Shown here piece after piece: positions 46,215 to 58,488 of a DNA stretch of 64,000 nucleotides; position 1 is the first letter of the stretch, and every line of letters starts with the position of its first letter. A program made the translations under genes and the position numbers. Source of the stretch: Rheum nobile (Eukaryota > Streptophyta > Magnoliopsida > Caryophyllales > Polygonaceae). Below the pieces are notes generated by a model, which saw only the letters and a list, made by a program, of their open reading frames with translations, ran no database searches and was not told the DNA's origin. The DNA lies in NCBI GenBank assembly GCA_027886185.1, contig WOAB01000527.1:1302001-1366000 (forward strand), in the 5' to 3' direction.

Positions 46215-47852
46215 TCAATTCAATGGATTTGGGGCCCACGCCCAAAAGGGTGGCTGCTCCCCAACTCCTCCACCGCCGCCACCGGCTCCGCCACCTCCGA
46301 AAAGGCTACAAAACGTGTCATCTTGGATTTGGTGATGTGGATGATCTGACGGCTTAGGCGTTGAAGATGAGCTTGTGAGGAGATCGGTCAAGCTTGTTGG
46401 GAGAAAATGTGATGCGGCGAATTGCATCTTGTTGTTGTTGTTATTGTTGCTTGATGGGCTCTCTTCATGATGGTGTGATGTTGGTGAAATTGTTGTTGAC
46501 ATGCCCAAGTTTATGTCTGAGCTAATCTCACTCCCATTGTTGCTCCAATTGCAATAGCTCTTTGTCGTCGTCGTGTTGAGATTGATCGACCCGAATTCGG
46601 CCCCTTCTGGAGCGCTCGTCGTGGGGTTGGTAGATGTTGTGCCACTCTTTAATGCAAGTAGCTACATACCAATTTAACCATGGACTTAGATCAGTTGTCA
46701 AATATATGATTTATTGGTGAGTTGCGATGTTTGTTATAGGAAATCGTACTAAATTTTAGGATTTTTTGATAGAATTAATAATTGTGTGTGTCAGAGACTA
46801 AAATAACAACATGAACAAAAGGGATTGAGTTTATAAGAATTTTGGGCAATAGTGTTCATTTTGTACTAACTAAGCAAACTAATGCACTTTGTCCCTTGAA
46901 TTCTAGTAGTCTTTTTTACCTCATTGAACTATAATTAAAACATGTACAAAGGGGTTGATTTTTTTTTGGAAATGGACCCTTAATTTTATGTGAATAGTTA
47001 TGGCTCGTTTGGTATCGATACCAAAGATATAAGATATCAGTATTGATATGGGTATCGAGATATGTGTATGAGTGATATCAAGGTATCAGATATGGGTATA
47101 GATATGAATAACGTTTTTGATATACCCATTCTGTATGAGATATCGGGTTAACACTTTGATATCATTCATTCCAGTTATCAAACAGCAAATATCAATATAA
47201 TATCGATATTATAGGATTATACCAAATACAGATATGAGTACTTACCTCAGAATGAAGCTTCTTGTTGAGAGAAAGAAGGGAATCATTGTCAGATCTAATT
47301 GCATCAAACTGCCTCTTGAGAATATTATAGTCCTTCTCGAGTTGCTTGGTCTTCCACCGGGCCCGTCGGTTCTGGAACCAGATCGCCACCTGGCGCGGCT
47401 GGAGCCCGAGGGCCTTCGCCAGCTGGAGCTTCCGCTCCGGCTCCAGCTTGTTCCCCAGCTCGAAATTCTTCTCCAGCGTCTTCACTTGCTCTAGGCTCAG
47501 CCTCTTCTTCTTCTCCCCCAACACCAGCTGGGACCCGTCGTCCGACAAGTCGTCGTGGTCCACGTCACCTCCCACGTGGCTGGACACCACCGGTGACGTC
47601 ATCTGGTGGTGGTGGTGGTTCATCATGGTCAATGATGATGGGTCATGTACTCCACCTACATATATAAAAAAACATATACAATATTATTACATTATATTAT
47701 AAAAACATATGTGGATGTAAAAAGGAGGTTATTTTTATATTATATATACCGAGGAAGTCTTGGGGATTGTGGAGTTGGGGGTGGTGGTGGAGGAAGTACT
47801 GGTGGTGATCGGACGGTGGAGGAGGGAGGAAAGCCATCTCATGGCAAACCAT
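46215..47852 (-). CDS. HD-Zip class I transcription factor (ATHB-13/20/23/3 type)
   Basis: There are three exons: 47852-47750, 47655-47246 and 46661-46215, with GT-AG introns and total 960 bp, encoding 319 residues. Exon 1 starts MVCHEMAFLPPPPSDHHQYF. Exon 2 holds the acidic DDLSDDGSQLVLGEKKKRLS and the homeodomain (about residues 81-136) with EKNFELGNKLEPERK and IWFQNRRARWKTK. It then runs directly into the leucine zipper (LEKDYNILKRQFDAIRSDND, leucines every seven residues). The C-terminus QPPFWAWAPNPLN carries the aromatic tail typical of this clade. The protein should act in the nucleus as a dimer binding CAAT(A/T)ATTG-type sites, controlling development and stress growth. A MITE lies in intron 2. 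I leave the symbol blank because several paralogues fit. Confidence 0.93.
47003..47229. mobile_element. MITE in intron 2 of the HD-Zip gene
   Basis: The ends are CTCGTTTGGTATCGATACC and ATTATACCAAATAC, imperfectly inverted, and the inside is rich in ATATC/GATAT words that can fold back. The right end is only about 16 bp from the exon 2 donor. A related copy lies at 35690-35945. Confidence 0.65.
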
Positions 47853-50800
47853 CTATCTACAGAATGCAATTACTGAGATCAGGATTATAAGAAGAAGAAA
47901 TTTGGTGTTTTTTGTTTGTTTGTTTTGGGGGTGAATTGTGATGGAGCAGAGGCTAGCTAGAATTGATTGGTGTCTGACATGGATGCCATGTGATAGATTT
48001 TGTGAAAGCTATATATGCTTAGAGAAGATGAGTAGAGAGAGAGAGAGAATATTGAAACACTAAAGTGAGAGAGATAGAGAAGAGGTTTGAAGGTATTGGA
48101 TCGATTGATGCGTTATATATATCGTATCATATGCTTAGGTTGTTATATTACTTATATATATATGGTCTTTGTTATTTATTGTATATATGAGATATTAGGA
48201 CGTACATTATAATAAAGAGAGTGGATTTAAATTGTCATTCTTATAATAAAGAGAGTATATATATATATATATATATATTAAGAAAGTCTAAAATTGAACT
48301 AAAATATCCCTAATTAAATGTTTATTTTTTTAATATTAGAAATTGAAATAGTATAATTTTAGCTTCTTTCTTAGTTTAATAAATTAGTAAAAATTGAAAG
48401 AATTTGCCTAAAACATGTAAAAAGACCAATATTTATGAACAAGATATATCAGCCCAATGAAATAAAAGTGCTAAGTTGACATATATAAGTAAAAATAGTG
48501 CTAGATTTCTTAAGTTTTGTGTTTGAGATTTGAGTTTAAATCCTCCGATCCTAATGACATCCATAGAGAAATTGATATTGGGAAATATACACTCTGGATG
48601 TCGAGAGGCGAGCCAGAAAATACTAGTTTCTTCATATAAACAGGTCAAATATACACACATTAATAACTTCAGTTTATGATCTTTAACACAAAATTAAATG
48701 GAAAAATTCTATATTTTTTCCGACATCATAACGAATTACAGTATTTATTTTCAAAAAACCTAGATAGAGAGTATATGTGATGAAAAAAATTATTTATTTT
48801 TATTTGTATATGCTGGCGCATATGCTCCTGTCACATGAATTTCAGGGAGGCCGTTGAATTTTGTTTGCATGTTATTTTGAGCATCCATTTATTTTGTAGA
48901 AGTGCTTATGATTTGCTAATTTAAATTGGTATATAAAAATAATAAAACAATAAAATAAATAAGAGGAGAGGAACCGGCCATGTGAAGGGTGGCCTTGGTT
49001 GGCCCTATATGAGGCATGAGCTGACTTTTCTCTGCACAATTTGGTGTTATTTATTTACTTATTTTATTTTTATATATTGTCATTGTTTGTACAATAAACA
49101 CCTACAAACTCGAAGAAATCTCAATTGTAATTTTTTTTAACCTTTATAAGTATATTTGAAAAAATCTTGATTATTTACAAGATTCAGTGCAATTAAAAAT
49201 CTTAGACCGTTAAATTAAAATTAACGATTGAAATTATTTTATTCTCTTTATATTTTTATAATTTTTTGACAGAATTTATTTTTGTAGGTTTAAATCATCC
49301 ATAGAGTTAATTTAAAACTCCACGAATACATCGTGACCGATATTTTAAATACTACTCCGAAAAATAAATTTGGTGCAATTTTTTTCAATACTCCTAGTAA
49401 GATCCGACAATTACAGTTGGATCTAAGCATCCAACTCAGTTTAAAAACTAGAAGAAAATTCATTAGTTACAAATTCAGAAACTATAATAATTAGCTGAAA
49501 TTCCCAAAACAAAATTACACAAAAAAATGCATTTGAAACTATTGACAAACCCTAGATAATAAAAATCTGTGATATCCTAATCATGATATAATTGAAACTC
49601 AAACCAACATTAATCAAACTTTTGGGAGGGTTTTAACTTGTAAGTTGGATAAGATGACAATAAGTTTTTATAAGATCCTATAAAAGATAAAGTGAACTGA
49701 CACACAATGCCACCTAACCACTAAAAGTATAGTATATAATAAGCTGGTTAACATAAACTAAGATAATTTAAGGACATACAATTTCCCCATATCCAATAAA
49801 CAATAATATTTAAGTTTTATTTTATTTTATTTTTGGTTCATAACAATAATATTTAAGTTAAAGGAAAGATGCTATGTGAGGTCTGAATCCACATGCAGTG
49901 GGTGATCCCATGTGCAGTCCTGTAGCTAGGAAGTTTCTATTCCATAAGATATATTTTTAAGTATCTTTAGTTTAGTATAACCACTATCACCATCATTAAT
50001 ATTCATTTTTTGTAATTGTGAGGCATCTTTCCAAACAGATCTTTACAATTTAAATCAATTAAAATAGTGTAATTATTAGCTAATCTTGATTCTTGGGCCC
50101 GCTAAAGAGAGAGTCTTGGAAGAGAATGTATGTTTTTGTAGAGTTGAACCATATTTTACATGTTAATCTATTATATGCTTTGGATGGTAGCGTTGAGTTA
50201 GTGCAAAGTTGACCTATCAATATTGACATGACTTGGTCACTCATCTAATTAATACAAAAAATGTTAAAGTTATGATCAACTTGTTTTCACTCAATATTTA
50301 GCACTATTTAACTCGCATAGGGTTCATATATGAAACAATCCAAGGTAAAATTGAATGGAATATGGATTTATTATTTCAACTAAACAACTCAATCCACATA
50401 TAGGGCCTATAGTAGCCCATTAGGATTGCATTTCTATGGTTTTTCATGTTTATTGTATCGGTTTGTCTGACCTATGTCCTAACAATTCCTATTAAAGGAT
50501 ATAAATCTTAAACAGAAAATGGTAAATTTATTTAAAAATAATTAAAAAACTCTAAAAAATTAACACATAATCAAAAAATTTTATATAGGAGATCTTAACC
50601 TATGTCCTATGAACATATGTTAGAAAAATCGTTATTGTATAACCAATTTGTAGATTACTTGAACGTTTGGAATCCAATTTGGTTATCTTGTTTGACAATT
50701 TTCAGTTTTAAAGCTGTTTTTTATATACAATTATCAATATAATTGTTTTAAAACATGTCATATCCTAGTATATATTTACCGTAATTTTTTATAAAGTCAA

Positions 50801-51982
50801 TTAAATGAAAATCGAGAGAAGAAGTTTTCAAAAAGATGTTTTTACGGCGGTGTGCATGTCTCGGTGTTTTTTGCCTATTTTATTATTGGCTTTAGTGCAT
50901 GTTTGTTGTCTTTGTTTGTTTTTCACCCGTTTTTTGGGTTTATTGAGAAACACTCTCTATTTACTCGAGATATGAGTGCGTACGTCTTGACCTCGTAGAC
51001 TATTTTTGTGTGGTTATATTGAGTTGATTATTGAAAGAAAAAAAACCGAAAACTCAAATTATTACCAAACGAGCCCTAGATGTTCCTACGTGTCAAATAG
51101 AAAATTGTTCCTATGCGAATTGCATGGGCTATCTTGTATTTATATTGGGCCTTTGGTGTACATTATATGGCCCAATAAAACAATTTGCAGCCCAAAAACT
51201 CTTACGAAAAGGAGGATATATTATTAAGGAAAATATTAAATTTGGGTATCTCATGATTCTCATCTCAACGGGGTTGTTTTAGAACTTTCCGACATTTATA
51301 GAATTTTCGCTCACTCAAAAATTCAAAAACCTAGTCTGAGTCTCACAAACAAATTTGAGAGGGGTGTTATCATACGATAATATCTTAGCTTTGTGGTTTC
51401 TTTAGTCTTGTAATTTCGTAAATTTATCATTCATTAAAATAGGAGTCTAACGTATGTGTCGTTACTCGTTAGTCAAAAAAATTGAATTTTATATAAATTT
51501 CATTTCAAATAAATTGGTGTAATCTCACACAAACAGGACCTAAAGGGCCGGTTAAATTATACGAACTCATACTCCGAACATATTAAGAAAGTGTCTCCCA
51601 ATAAACCCAGAAAAGGCCAAACAAAAATCGACAACATAAAACAAAACCAAATACCTGAAATTCCTATATCCTAATCTTTTCCCTAAAACAAATTAGGTCT
51701 TAATCCACTACATCAGTTTTTTGGATACCCTCATTACCTTATTAAATTGCATAACTTTTGGTAAAAAATTGTTCTTGCCACTCAATAATGATGGTTTGCT
51801 TTTACCATTCAAGCATGTTTGTTATTCTTAAAACTGAACTATACGTGACAATGTGACATAACATACTTTTTGCTCCAATAAACCCACATAACTCCTTTTT
51901 ATTAAAAATCATCCACAAACCCTAATTGCATGCACCACCCACATTTTATTCTCAAACACAAACCTTAAACCTACAACAAACT
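47853..51982. other. HD-Zip promoter and intergenic sequence
   Basis: The first few hundred bases hold the HD-Zip leader and promoter, with a GAGAGA tract near 48031-48050 and TATATATA at 48110-48125. An (AT)n tract lies at 48256-48280. The remainder to 51.9 kb is AT-rich, without recognisable genes. The open frames at 48433-48660 and 51006-51282 are short and have no known motifs. Confidence 0.5.
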
Positions 51983-54900
51983 CTACTTTTGTGCAGAGAA
52001 CTTGAACAACATGTAATGCACGTACGTCTCGCCACGAGCCACGATCTCCGACGGGAAACTCGGCTGGTTCACGGCGTTCGGGTAGTCCTGCGTCTCCAGG
52101 CAAAGCCCGGCGTGGGGCCCGTAAACGTACCCGCCTTTCCCGGCCACGTCGACTAGGTAGTTCCCCGTGTAGAACTGCACCCCGGGCTCACTCGTCCACA
52201 ACTCAAACCGCCTCCCGGACTTCAAATCCTCCACAACCGCCGCGTGCTTGAGGCTGCTCGCGTTACGCCCCTGGCCTACGTCGAGCACGTAGTTGATGTC
52301 GTACCCGCCCGAGAGTTTCCCAATCCGGGTCCCGACCGCTCGGGGCTTGAGGAAGTCGTAGGGCGTGCCCTTGACCGACTCAAACTCGCCCGTCGGGATC
52401 AGGTTCTTGTCGACCGGGGTGATTTTCGACCCGAAGATTTGTACTTTGTGGGATAGGATGTTGCCGCTGCTTTGGCCTCCGAGGTTCCAATAAGTGTGTT
52501 GTGCTAGGTTCACTGGAGTTGCCTTGTTTAGGGCTTTCGCTGACATTTCTATGAGTAGCTCGTGTTCTCTTACGATCTTGTAGGTAACCTTCACGTCGAG
52601 ATCACCCGGGAATCCTACAAATCATATAGAATTAATGATGCTAAAGTCACATTCAAGTGCACAAAATATCGTAGGAGTAATTGTAATATCATCAACTCAT
52701 ATCAAACATACCATTAGTTATGTATACATTGCAACTTAGTTTCTAGTTTCTTAGATATATAGCTAGGTACATATACTTTCATGGAGAACAATGCTATCCA
52801 ACATTAGAAAGTTAGAGACTAAACAAGTATATAAGTTTAGTGGATCGATTACTCCTCTATTGCCAATTAGTTTTAGTGTGCAATTCCACTAGGCTTATGT
52901 GATGGGCTTTAACGTGCATGTATGCATGGACTGACATATCTCCCTTTTATCGGTCCACCGGACTTTCACATGGTATCAAAGCGGATTCTGAGGTCTGAGT
53001 TTGTTTCCTAAATTATCTGAGCTTAGCTCGCCATGATTCATGATATGGGCTAGATCGTTTGACTTGTCGGTCTTAAGACGTTATTTGGGCTTATCTCGCC
53101 ATGAGGGTGTGATATGAGTTAAGCTTGCCGATCTTAGGGATGTTGTCAAGTGTCAAATGGTCCAACCAGTTGCACTTGAGCGGGCGTGAGGAGAATAAAG
53201 TTTAATGAATTACTCATCATATTACCAATTGGTTTTAGGATGAAATCCGACTGTATTTATGTGTTAGGTTTATACGCACATGTATACACTGACTGACATG
53301 TCTCCTGTTTATAGGCCCATCGAGCTTTATCATGGACGATGGAACGAAAGATGCGAAATCGGTGTAGATATTGGCTTTCATATATGATCACGCAAAATGA
53401 AAGATACGAAATGGAAGGATTAGAATTCAAGGATTCAAACCTTCTTCTCCGTCATAGCTATGGTAAGCGAAGGTGACATATGGGGAGCGACCTTTAGGGG
53501 AATACTTTTCGACGTTCCAAACAACGCGACTAAATCCTTTAGTCCCACCTATGTCCACATATATAAAAAAGTGTTAAGCATATGATCGAGTCGAGTGGTT
53601 CATTGATCGATCATTATTGACCAATTGGGCCTCCAAAATGTGCAATGCACGTACCGTGAAGCATGTTTTTGCCTTCATTAGCATTGAGTTTGTAGTGAAC
53701 TCCGTTCAGTGTGAATTGGGCGCCGGCTATCCTGTTAGCTACGCGCCCAACCACTGCACCGAAGTAGGTCGAGTCGTTCTGCACCACGCACAACGCGAAA
53801 ATGAATGCTTATAATGAGGGTAAATATCGGTTGAAAACGAATGCTTATATGCGAATTGAGAAAACGAAATACCTCTATGCACACATAGTAAAAATTGTAA
53901 TAGCTTATACACATACTAAAATAAAATAAAAATATGTATCCGATAACACAATTTCAATAAATATTTGCATACATACACATTATTATTTTTATGTCCAAAT
54001 AACAAATACACCGTAATTTATTAATGGGGTGATGGTGGATGTTAACGCCTTTGACAAATAAGAAAATGATGACTTTAGGGTCGAATTGAACACAAAGGAC
54101 ATGAAATAATTAAGCAAATGAGAAAAGTATCACAAAATAAGATAAAAAACATATATGTACACATAATATAAAATATCCGAGCATACAATTTCAAACATTA
54201 GAATACATACACATTATTCTCGTGTTCGTATATAAGTATCCGTTTAATTTTTATTTCCAAATAACAAATACTCCGTAATTTATTAACAGAGTGATGGTTA
54301 GCGATGTGCATCTGATCTAGACCAGACCCGACCGTTTTTTCCAGTCCGGTCCGATGGACCGGAATTTTTACGATTCCTGGACCGGAGAGCGGTACACGTA
54401 TTTTTTATATCAATTAAAAATCAATTATTTTTTCCTATTTTTATAACTATTGTTTGTAATATTGGACAATATATTTTCTTATTATAATAGAAAATAATTT
54501 TTAATAGTGTTATGAAAAATTAATATATAAAATAAAATTAAAAATTAAAAACCGGTCTATCAAACTAGACCAGAATTTTTAAAATGATGGATCGCGAACT
54601 AGACTGAAATACACCTGATCTGGTCCGGTCCGATCCGGTTTTGACAAATAAGAAAATGATGACTTTAGCGTCAACACAAAGGACATAAAATAATTAAGGA
54701 AATGAGAAAAGTATCACAAAATAAGATAAGGTTGGACCCAATTAACAGCTCACATATTCCCCCAAATTCTAGTCAACAATCATACTATTCCACATATAAT
54801 ATAAAAAAAAAGTGTGATAGGAGTTACATACCAATCGCAATTCGCAAGCTACATTGATTGGGAAAGTAACATAATTAAAAGCGTTACAAATTAAAGAAAG

Positions 54901-56150
54901 AAAATGCAGCTAAAGAGAAAATATCATCATAGTGATTTTTCAAGAAACTAGCTTGCCATTCTTGTGAAACGAGTGTTATTTTTTTGGCTATGGGAAGAAA
55001 AGGGGAAAATAATAGAATTGGCTCAATATATTTTTTGAGTGTGGTTGCATGTATATATCACATTCACATGGATTGAAAGCAATTTGGTTCTGTTTTGTGT
55101 TGCTTTCTAATTAACCATTTCCAAAGGCTTTAGAACCTTGTTTTATAAAGATCTTGTTTGATATTAGGTTTTTTTTTCCAAAAAGGTTTATGCATTGTAC
55201 ATTATTAGTGAACTTATAAAGCCTAAATTGCAAAAGGTACCCTATAAGCATGAAATCAAACTTACACTTCTAAATTTTATAACTTCAATTTTCAAGTTGT
55301 TAGATTATTTATATATTTTAAACCTTCATTTTATAAAATCTTTTGCTACCCTACAAATTACTAGTCCTCGATTTGGGAGATGCATGGATGAAACCAATTA
55401 CTCGAATCTCAATGAATAGAAAATGTTACCCAATTTGTCTTTAAGCTTAGCTTATACATTATAAAAAAACACTACTAAAGGCCAAAAACACTGTTACAGA
55501 TCGAGTTTGTGCTTCTATGTACGTGCTTCTATCTACCGACTCACAAACTTTATCAGAGTTCTTGAAATAATGAGGTGAAATCACTTAATTAGACCATCAT
55601 TAATTGTGATATTTTACATGAATATCTTATACAATTAAATAAATAAAGATAAAAATAATGTCAGAATTCTGGAGAGAATCAATAAAACAGTACCTTGTAA
55701 ATTTTTTTAATTTTTAATTTTACATTTTAAAATACAAATGTCACCATTAAAAATACTCTTAAACATAAATTACTACGAGAGAGTAAAAAAAGAGAGATTC
55801 TTACATAATAACCCTTGACAGAATTATAGCCAAGCACAACATCATCCAATTTGCCTGAACACAACAAACAACAACAACCACACAAAATAAGCCCAAATTG
55901 ATCTAATCATCAACAAATCAACCAACTGAATTAAACCCTAAATTATTGAAAGAAGTGTACCATATTTGTCAGGGGTTCGGAGGGAGATGAGAGTGGCGCC
56001 ATAGTTAGTGAGCTTAAGAGACAAATCCCCTTTCTTGAGCTCGTAAATTCCCACTTGTTGCTTCCCCTTCAACGCCCAGCAACTCCAACTGCAGAAATTC
56101 AAGAACAAGAGAACCCAAAACACTACAGAATTAGGCGTCTTGTTCGCCAT
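51983..56150 (-). CDS. Aldose 1-epimerase (galactose mutarotase-like), secreted form
   Basis: Five exons join in frame: 56150-55961, 55854-55805, 53778-53655, 53548-53441 and 52614-51983 (1,104 bp, 367 residues). All junctions are GT-AG. The N-terminus MANKTPNSVVFWVLLFLNFC then SWSCWALKGKQ is a likely signal peptide, pointing to the apoplast or secretory path. The enzyme interconverts alpha and beta anomers of aldoses such as glucose and galactose. Family blocks seen: LTNYGATLISLRTPDKYG, GAVVGRVANRIAGAQF, NEGKNMLHGGTKGF, HTYWNLGG (catalytic His), TPYDFLKP, GVQFYTGNYL and GLCLETQDYPNAVNQPSFPS (catalytic Glu). Introns 2 and 4 are long and contain a tandem duplication and a TRIM-like element respectively. 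No damage is visible. Confidence 0.93.
52833..53332 (+). mobile_element. TRIM-like mini LTR-retrotransposon in epimerase intron 4
   Basis: Two similar blocks of about 130 bp (about 52833-52970 and 53198-53332) share ATTACTC, CCAATT(A/G)GTTTTAG, ATGTAT(G/A)CA, CTGACTGACAT-like and TCTCC phrases. Directly after the first comes TGGTATCAAAGC, a match to the tRNA-Met primer-binding site (usually TGGTATCAGAGC). Before the second comes a purine-rich stretch (GTGAGGAGAATAAAG), a plausible polypurine tract. About 230 bp lie between and code for nothing. This is the layout of a terminal-repeat retrotransposon in miniature. Confidence 0.68.
53930..54735. repeat. Tandem duplication with a hAT-like insertion, epimerase intron 2
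   Basis: The phrase AACAAATAC(A/T)CCGTAATTTA occurs at 53999 and 54263, and TTTGACAAATAAGAAAATGA at 54051 and 54644, each followed by long shared sequence. The unit is about 240-260 bp. In the second copy, sequence from TAGCGATGTGCATCTGATC (54300) to GGTCCGATCCGG (54640) interrupts the unit. It starts with the TAGNGATGTGCA end common in hAT-type MITEs and is rich in CCGGTCCGA words. Its right terminus is missing. Confidence 0.7.
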
Positions 56151-56334
56151 TGATGGATGACTTTCTCTCTCTCTCTCTTCGGTAGCAGGAAAATATAAGA
56201 GGAGGTTGAGTAATGTGGGTAAAGAGAAAAAACCCCTTTTTTTATATAACTAAAAAGGAGCTCGAGTGGGGTGTCCAACAATGGGTCCTTTTTCTTAAAT
56301 CTTTTTTATAAATTATTTGTCCGGTTTGAATGAC

Positions 56335-56465
56335 CATTGTTACTCTACGTTCGGATCGGGTTCTGGTTGCCCACCTTTTGATGGGGCGGACCCTCCCAAC
56401 ACTAATAGTTTCTTACACGCCGCCATGAGGACTCGAACTCGAGACCTTTAAATAAAACGCTTAGC
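56335..56465 (-). mobile_element. SINE fragment interrupted by a MITE
   Basis: On the minus strand GGCTAAGCG resembles the end of an A box and CTCGAGTTCGAGTCC a B box, with a SINE-like body ending CCGATCCGAACGTAGAG. The sequence upstream of the A box is replaced by the MITE at 56466-56795. No target duplication could be defined. Confidence 0.5.
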
Positions 56466-56795
56466 CCTTGTTTGGTTGAACGTGATAAATCAAGTTCCTG
56501 AGAATTTAGCTATTTCATAGGAATTGTAAATTACTGGAAATTATATTTGGTTCAAAATTATTGTTTTTTATATTAACATGGGAAGTAATAATATTTTCAC
56601 TTAAAAACGCATGAAGTAAATCTTACCTACCTCTTCAAGGTAAGTGTAATTCCTTGATTTAGAGAAATTATAACTTCCTGGAAAGTAAATTTTCACGTTT
56701 TATTTTTGAATCAAATACAGGAAATAAATATACTTCATGAGAAAGTTCAACTTTCTGGGAAGTGTAGTACGAACCAAACGAGGTCCTTGTTTTTG
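56466..56795. mobile_element. MITE with CTTGTTTGGTT ends
   Basis: The left end CCCTTGTTTGGTTGAACGTG and right end GTACGAACCAAACGAGGTCC are inversely related. Subterminal AACTT(C/T)CTGGGAA and TTCCTGAGAA words also pair. It lies upstream of the epimerase gene and encodes nothing. Confidence 0.6.
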
Positions 56796-57104
56796 TAGTG
56801 TTTGAGATTTGCAACTTGTATATTTTGTTGCAGTTTCAATGAGTATAGCTTACAACTCACGAGGTTTGATATGTATGTTCATTTTTTTTAAAAGGTGATA
56901 TGTATGTTTAGGGTCTGTTTGGATTTTTGAAGATAATACATTAATTATATTAAATTGTTAATTTAATGTAAGACAATATGTTTTAAAGAGTTCGTTTGGA
57001 TAGCCTAATTTGGAACAAATAATAAATGTAATATCGAGTTTAAATAATTTTTTTCTAATTGGTCGCTTAATATGACAGACCCTATATACACGCAAGTTTT
57101 TAAC

Positions 57105-57365
57105 TTAGCGCACACACTTTGGTGTGCCAAAATTGAGTGTGTAGGCACACGGGTAATCTTTGGCAAAAAAGTGAAAAAATTGGCACGCCAGAATAAGGCG
57201 TGCCATAATGCGCCTTTAGGTGGCGTATAGACTTTGGGCTAATTGAACTTTCAAGGGTTGGGCCTGTTAAAGGCCCATCTGGTGGCGCGCCCACAGAAGG
57301 CACATGAAGTGATGCGCCTCCCGATGGCGCATACCCTTAGGGTAAATGCCAGCGCGCGGGGCGCA
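57105..57365. repeat. GGCGC/GGCACGCC palindrome words upstream of the PMD gene
   Basis: Inverted words include TTGGCACGCCAGAATAAGGC with GTGCCA, TGCGCCTTTAGGTGGCG, GGTGGCGCGCCCACA and ATGCGCCTCCCGATGGCGCA. Also present is GCACACACTTTGGTGTGCC. They are irregularly spaced over 260 bp. Comparable words occur at 61265-61430, beyond the PMD gene, and at 62.96-63.12 kb. Confidence 0.7.
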
Positions 57366-58488
57366 TCGTCTTCTTCATCTCTTTCTCTTTTTCTTCTCTC
57401 TCCCTCTCGACGTCGCATCACCTAGCATCGACGACAATGAACGGCACGGTGGCAGGAGGTTCCAACGGCGACGACCTTGGTGGTGGCAATGGCGGAGAGA
57501 TTCCGACGGTGTTGGCGGTGGCAAGCGTGAATGCGGTGGAGGCGGTCCAACAGAGGAGCGGACGGAGGCGATGGAAGAGGTTGCCGACAATGTGTTGTTG
57601 TGCAGAGAGGCGGTGAAGGAGGTTTACGGCGGCGACGAGGAGGTGATGGAGGAGGCTGCGGTTGGAGGTAGTGGCGGCGTTGTGGTGGCCGGCGACGAGG
57701 AGGTGGTTGAGGAGGCCGCGATTCCGTTGGTGGTGGTGGCGGTGGTCGGAGGCGGTGGCCCGGAGGAGGTGATAGAGGCGGCAGTTGGCGGTGGAGGCGA
57801 GGGGAATGGTGGCGTGGAGGAGGAGGTGCGGGTTTACCAGGGCGGAGACAGACTTCACGGAAGGGGACGCAAGATCGTATTACCGGGCAAATTCCGGACT
57901 CGAGCTGGGGCACGAGTTCGAGGCACGCCAGCTAGTTCGGCCGTCGACGACACCACGAGTACTGCACCGTGAGCGGTAGCGGAGAATCTCGAGACGCCAC
58001 CAGTTATGCGTATGTGGGGAAGCTAGACGGTATATAATTTTCTAATTCGTATTTTAATTTAATAACGCACACTTGTAGTTTATATTTAGATTTGTAATTA
58101 GTTTAGAAATTTGATTTGGTTGAGAAATTAGATGAATTAGAACGAATTCTAAAAAAATAGAACAAATTAGAGTAAATAGAAAAAATAGAACAAATTAGAA
58201 TAATATGGAATAATTTATAAATATAATAAATTAGAATAAACATAACAAATTAGAATAAATTATAAATATAATAAATTAGAACAAATTTAAACAAATTAGA
58301 AAAAAATTAGAACATTAGAATAAATTAGAAAGTAATAAAAAATGCATAACTAGAATAAATTATATACGAAATTAAACGAGGGCGTAAATTAGAATAAATT
58401 ATAGAAACAATAGTTATTTGAATGAAATTTGTTATTAGGAAATTAATAAATGAATGTAATAAATTTTAATAATATTTAAATTTTTTAG
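57366..58488 (+). other. GC-rich leader or lost exon before the PMD gene
   Basis: 57366-57990 is rich in GGCGGTGG and GAGGAG words and open in several frames (57346-57972 plus; 57418-57913 minus). The predicted products are low complexity, so I make no protein call. A donor-like ACG|GTATATAA lies near 58029, and an acceptor TTTTTTAG ends at 58488, which would make 58030-58488 an intron. The phases do not join without a stop. Confidence 0.35.

Noticed and set aside
57418..57913. Proline/histidine-rich minus-strand frames opposite the GGCGGTGG region
   Set aside because: Low-complexity GC-rich DNA is open in several frames on both strands at once; no motif distinguishes a real product.
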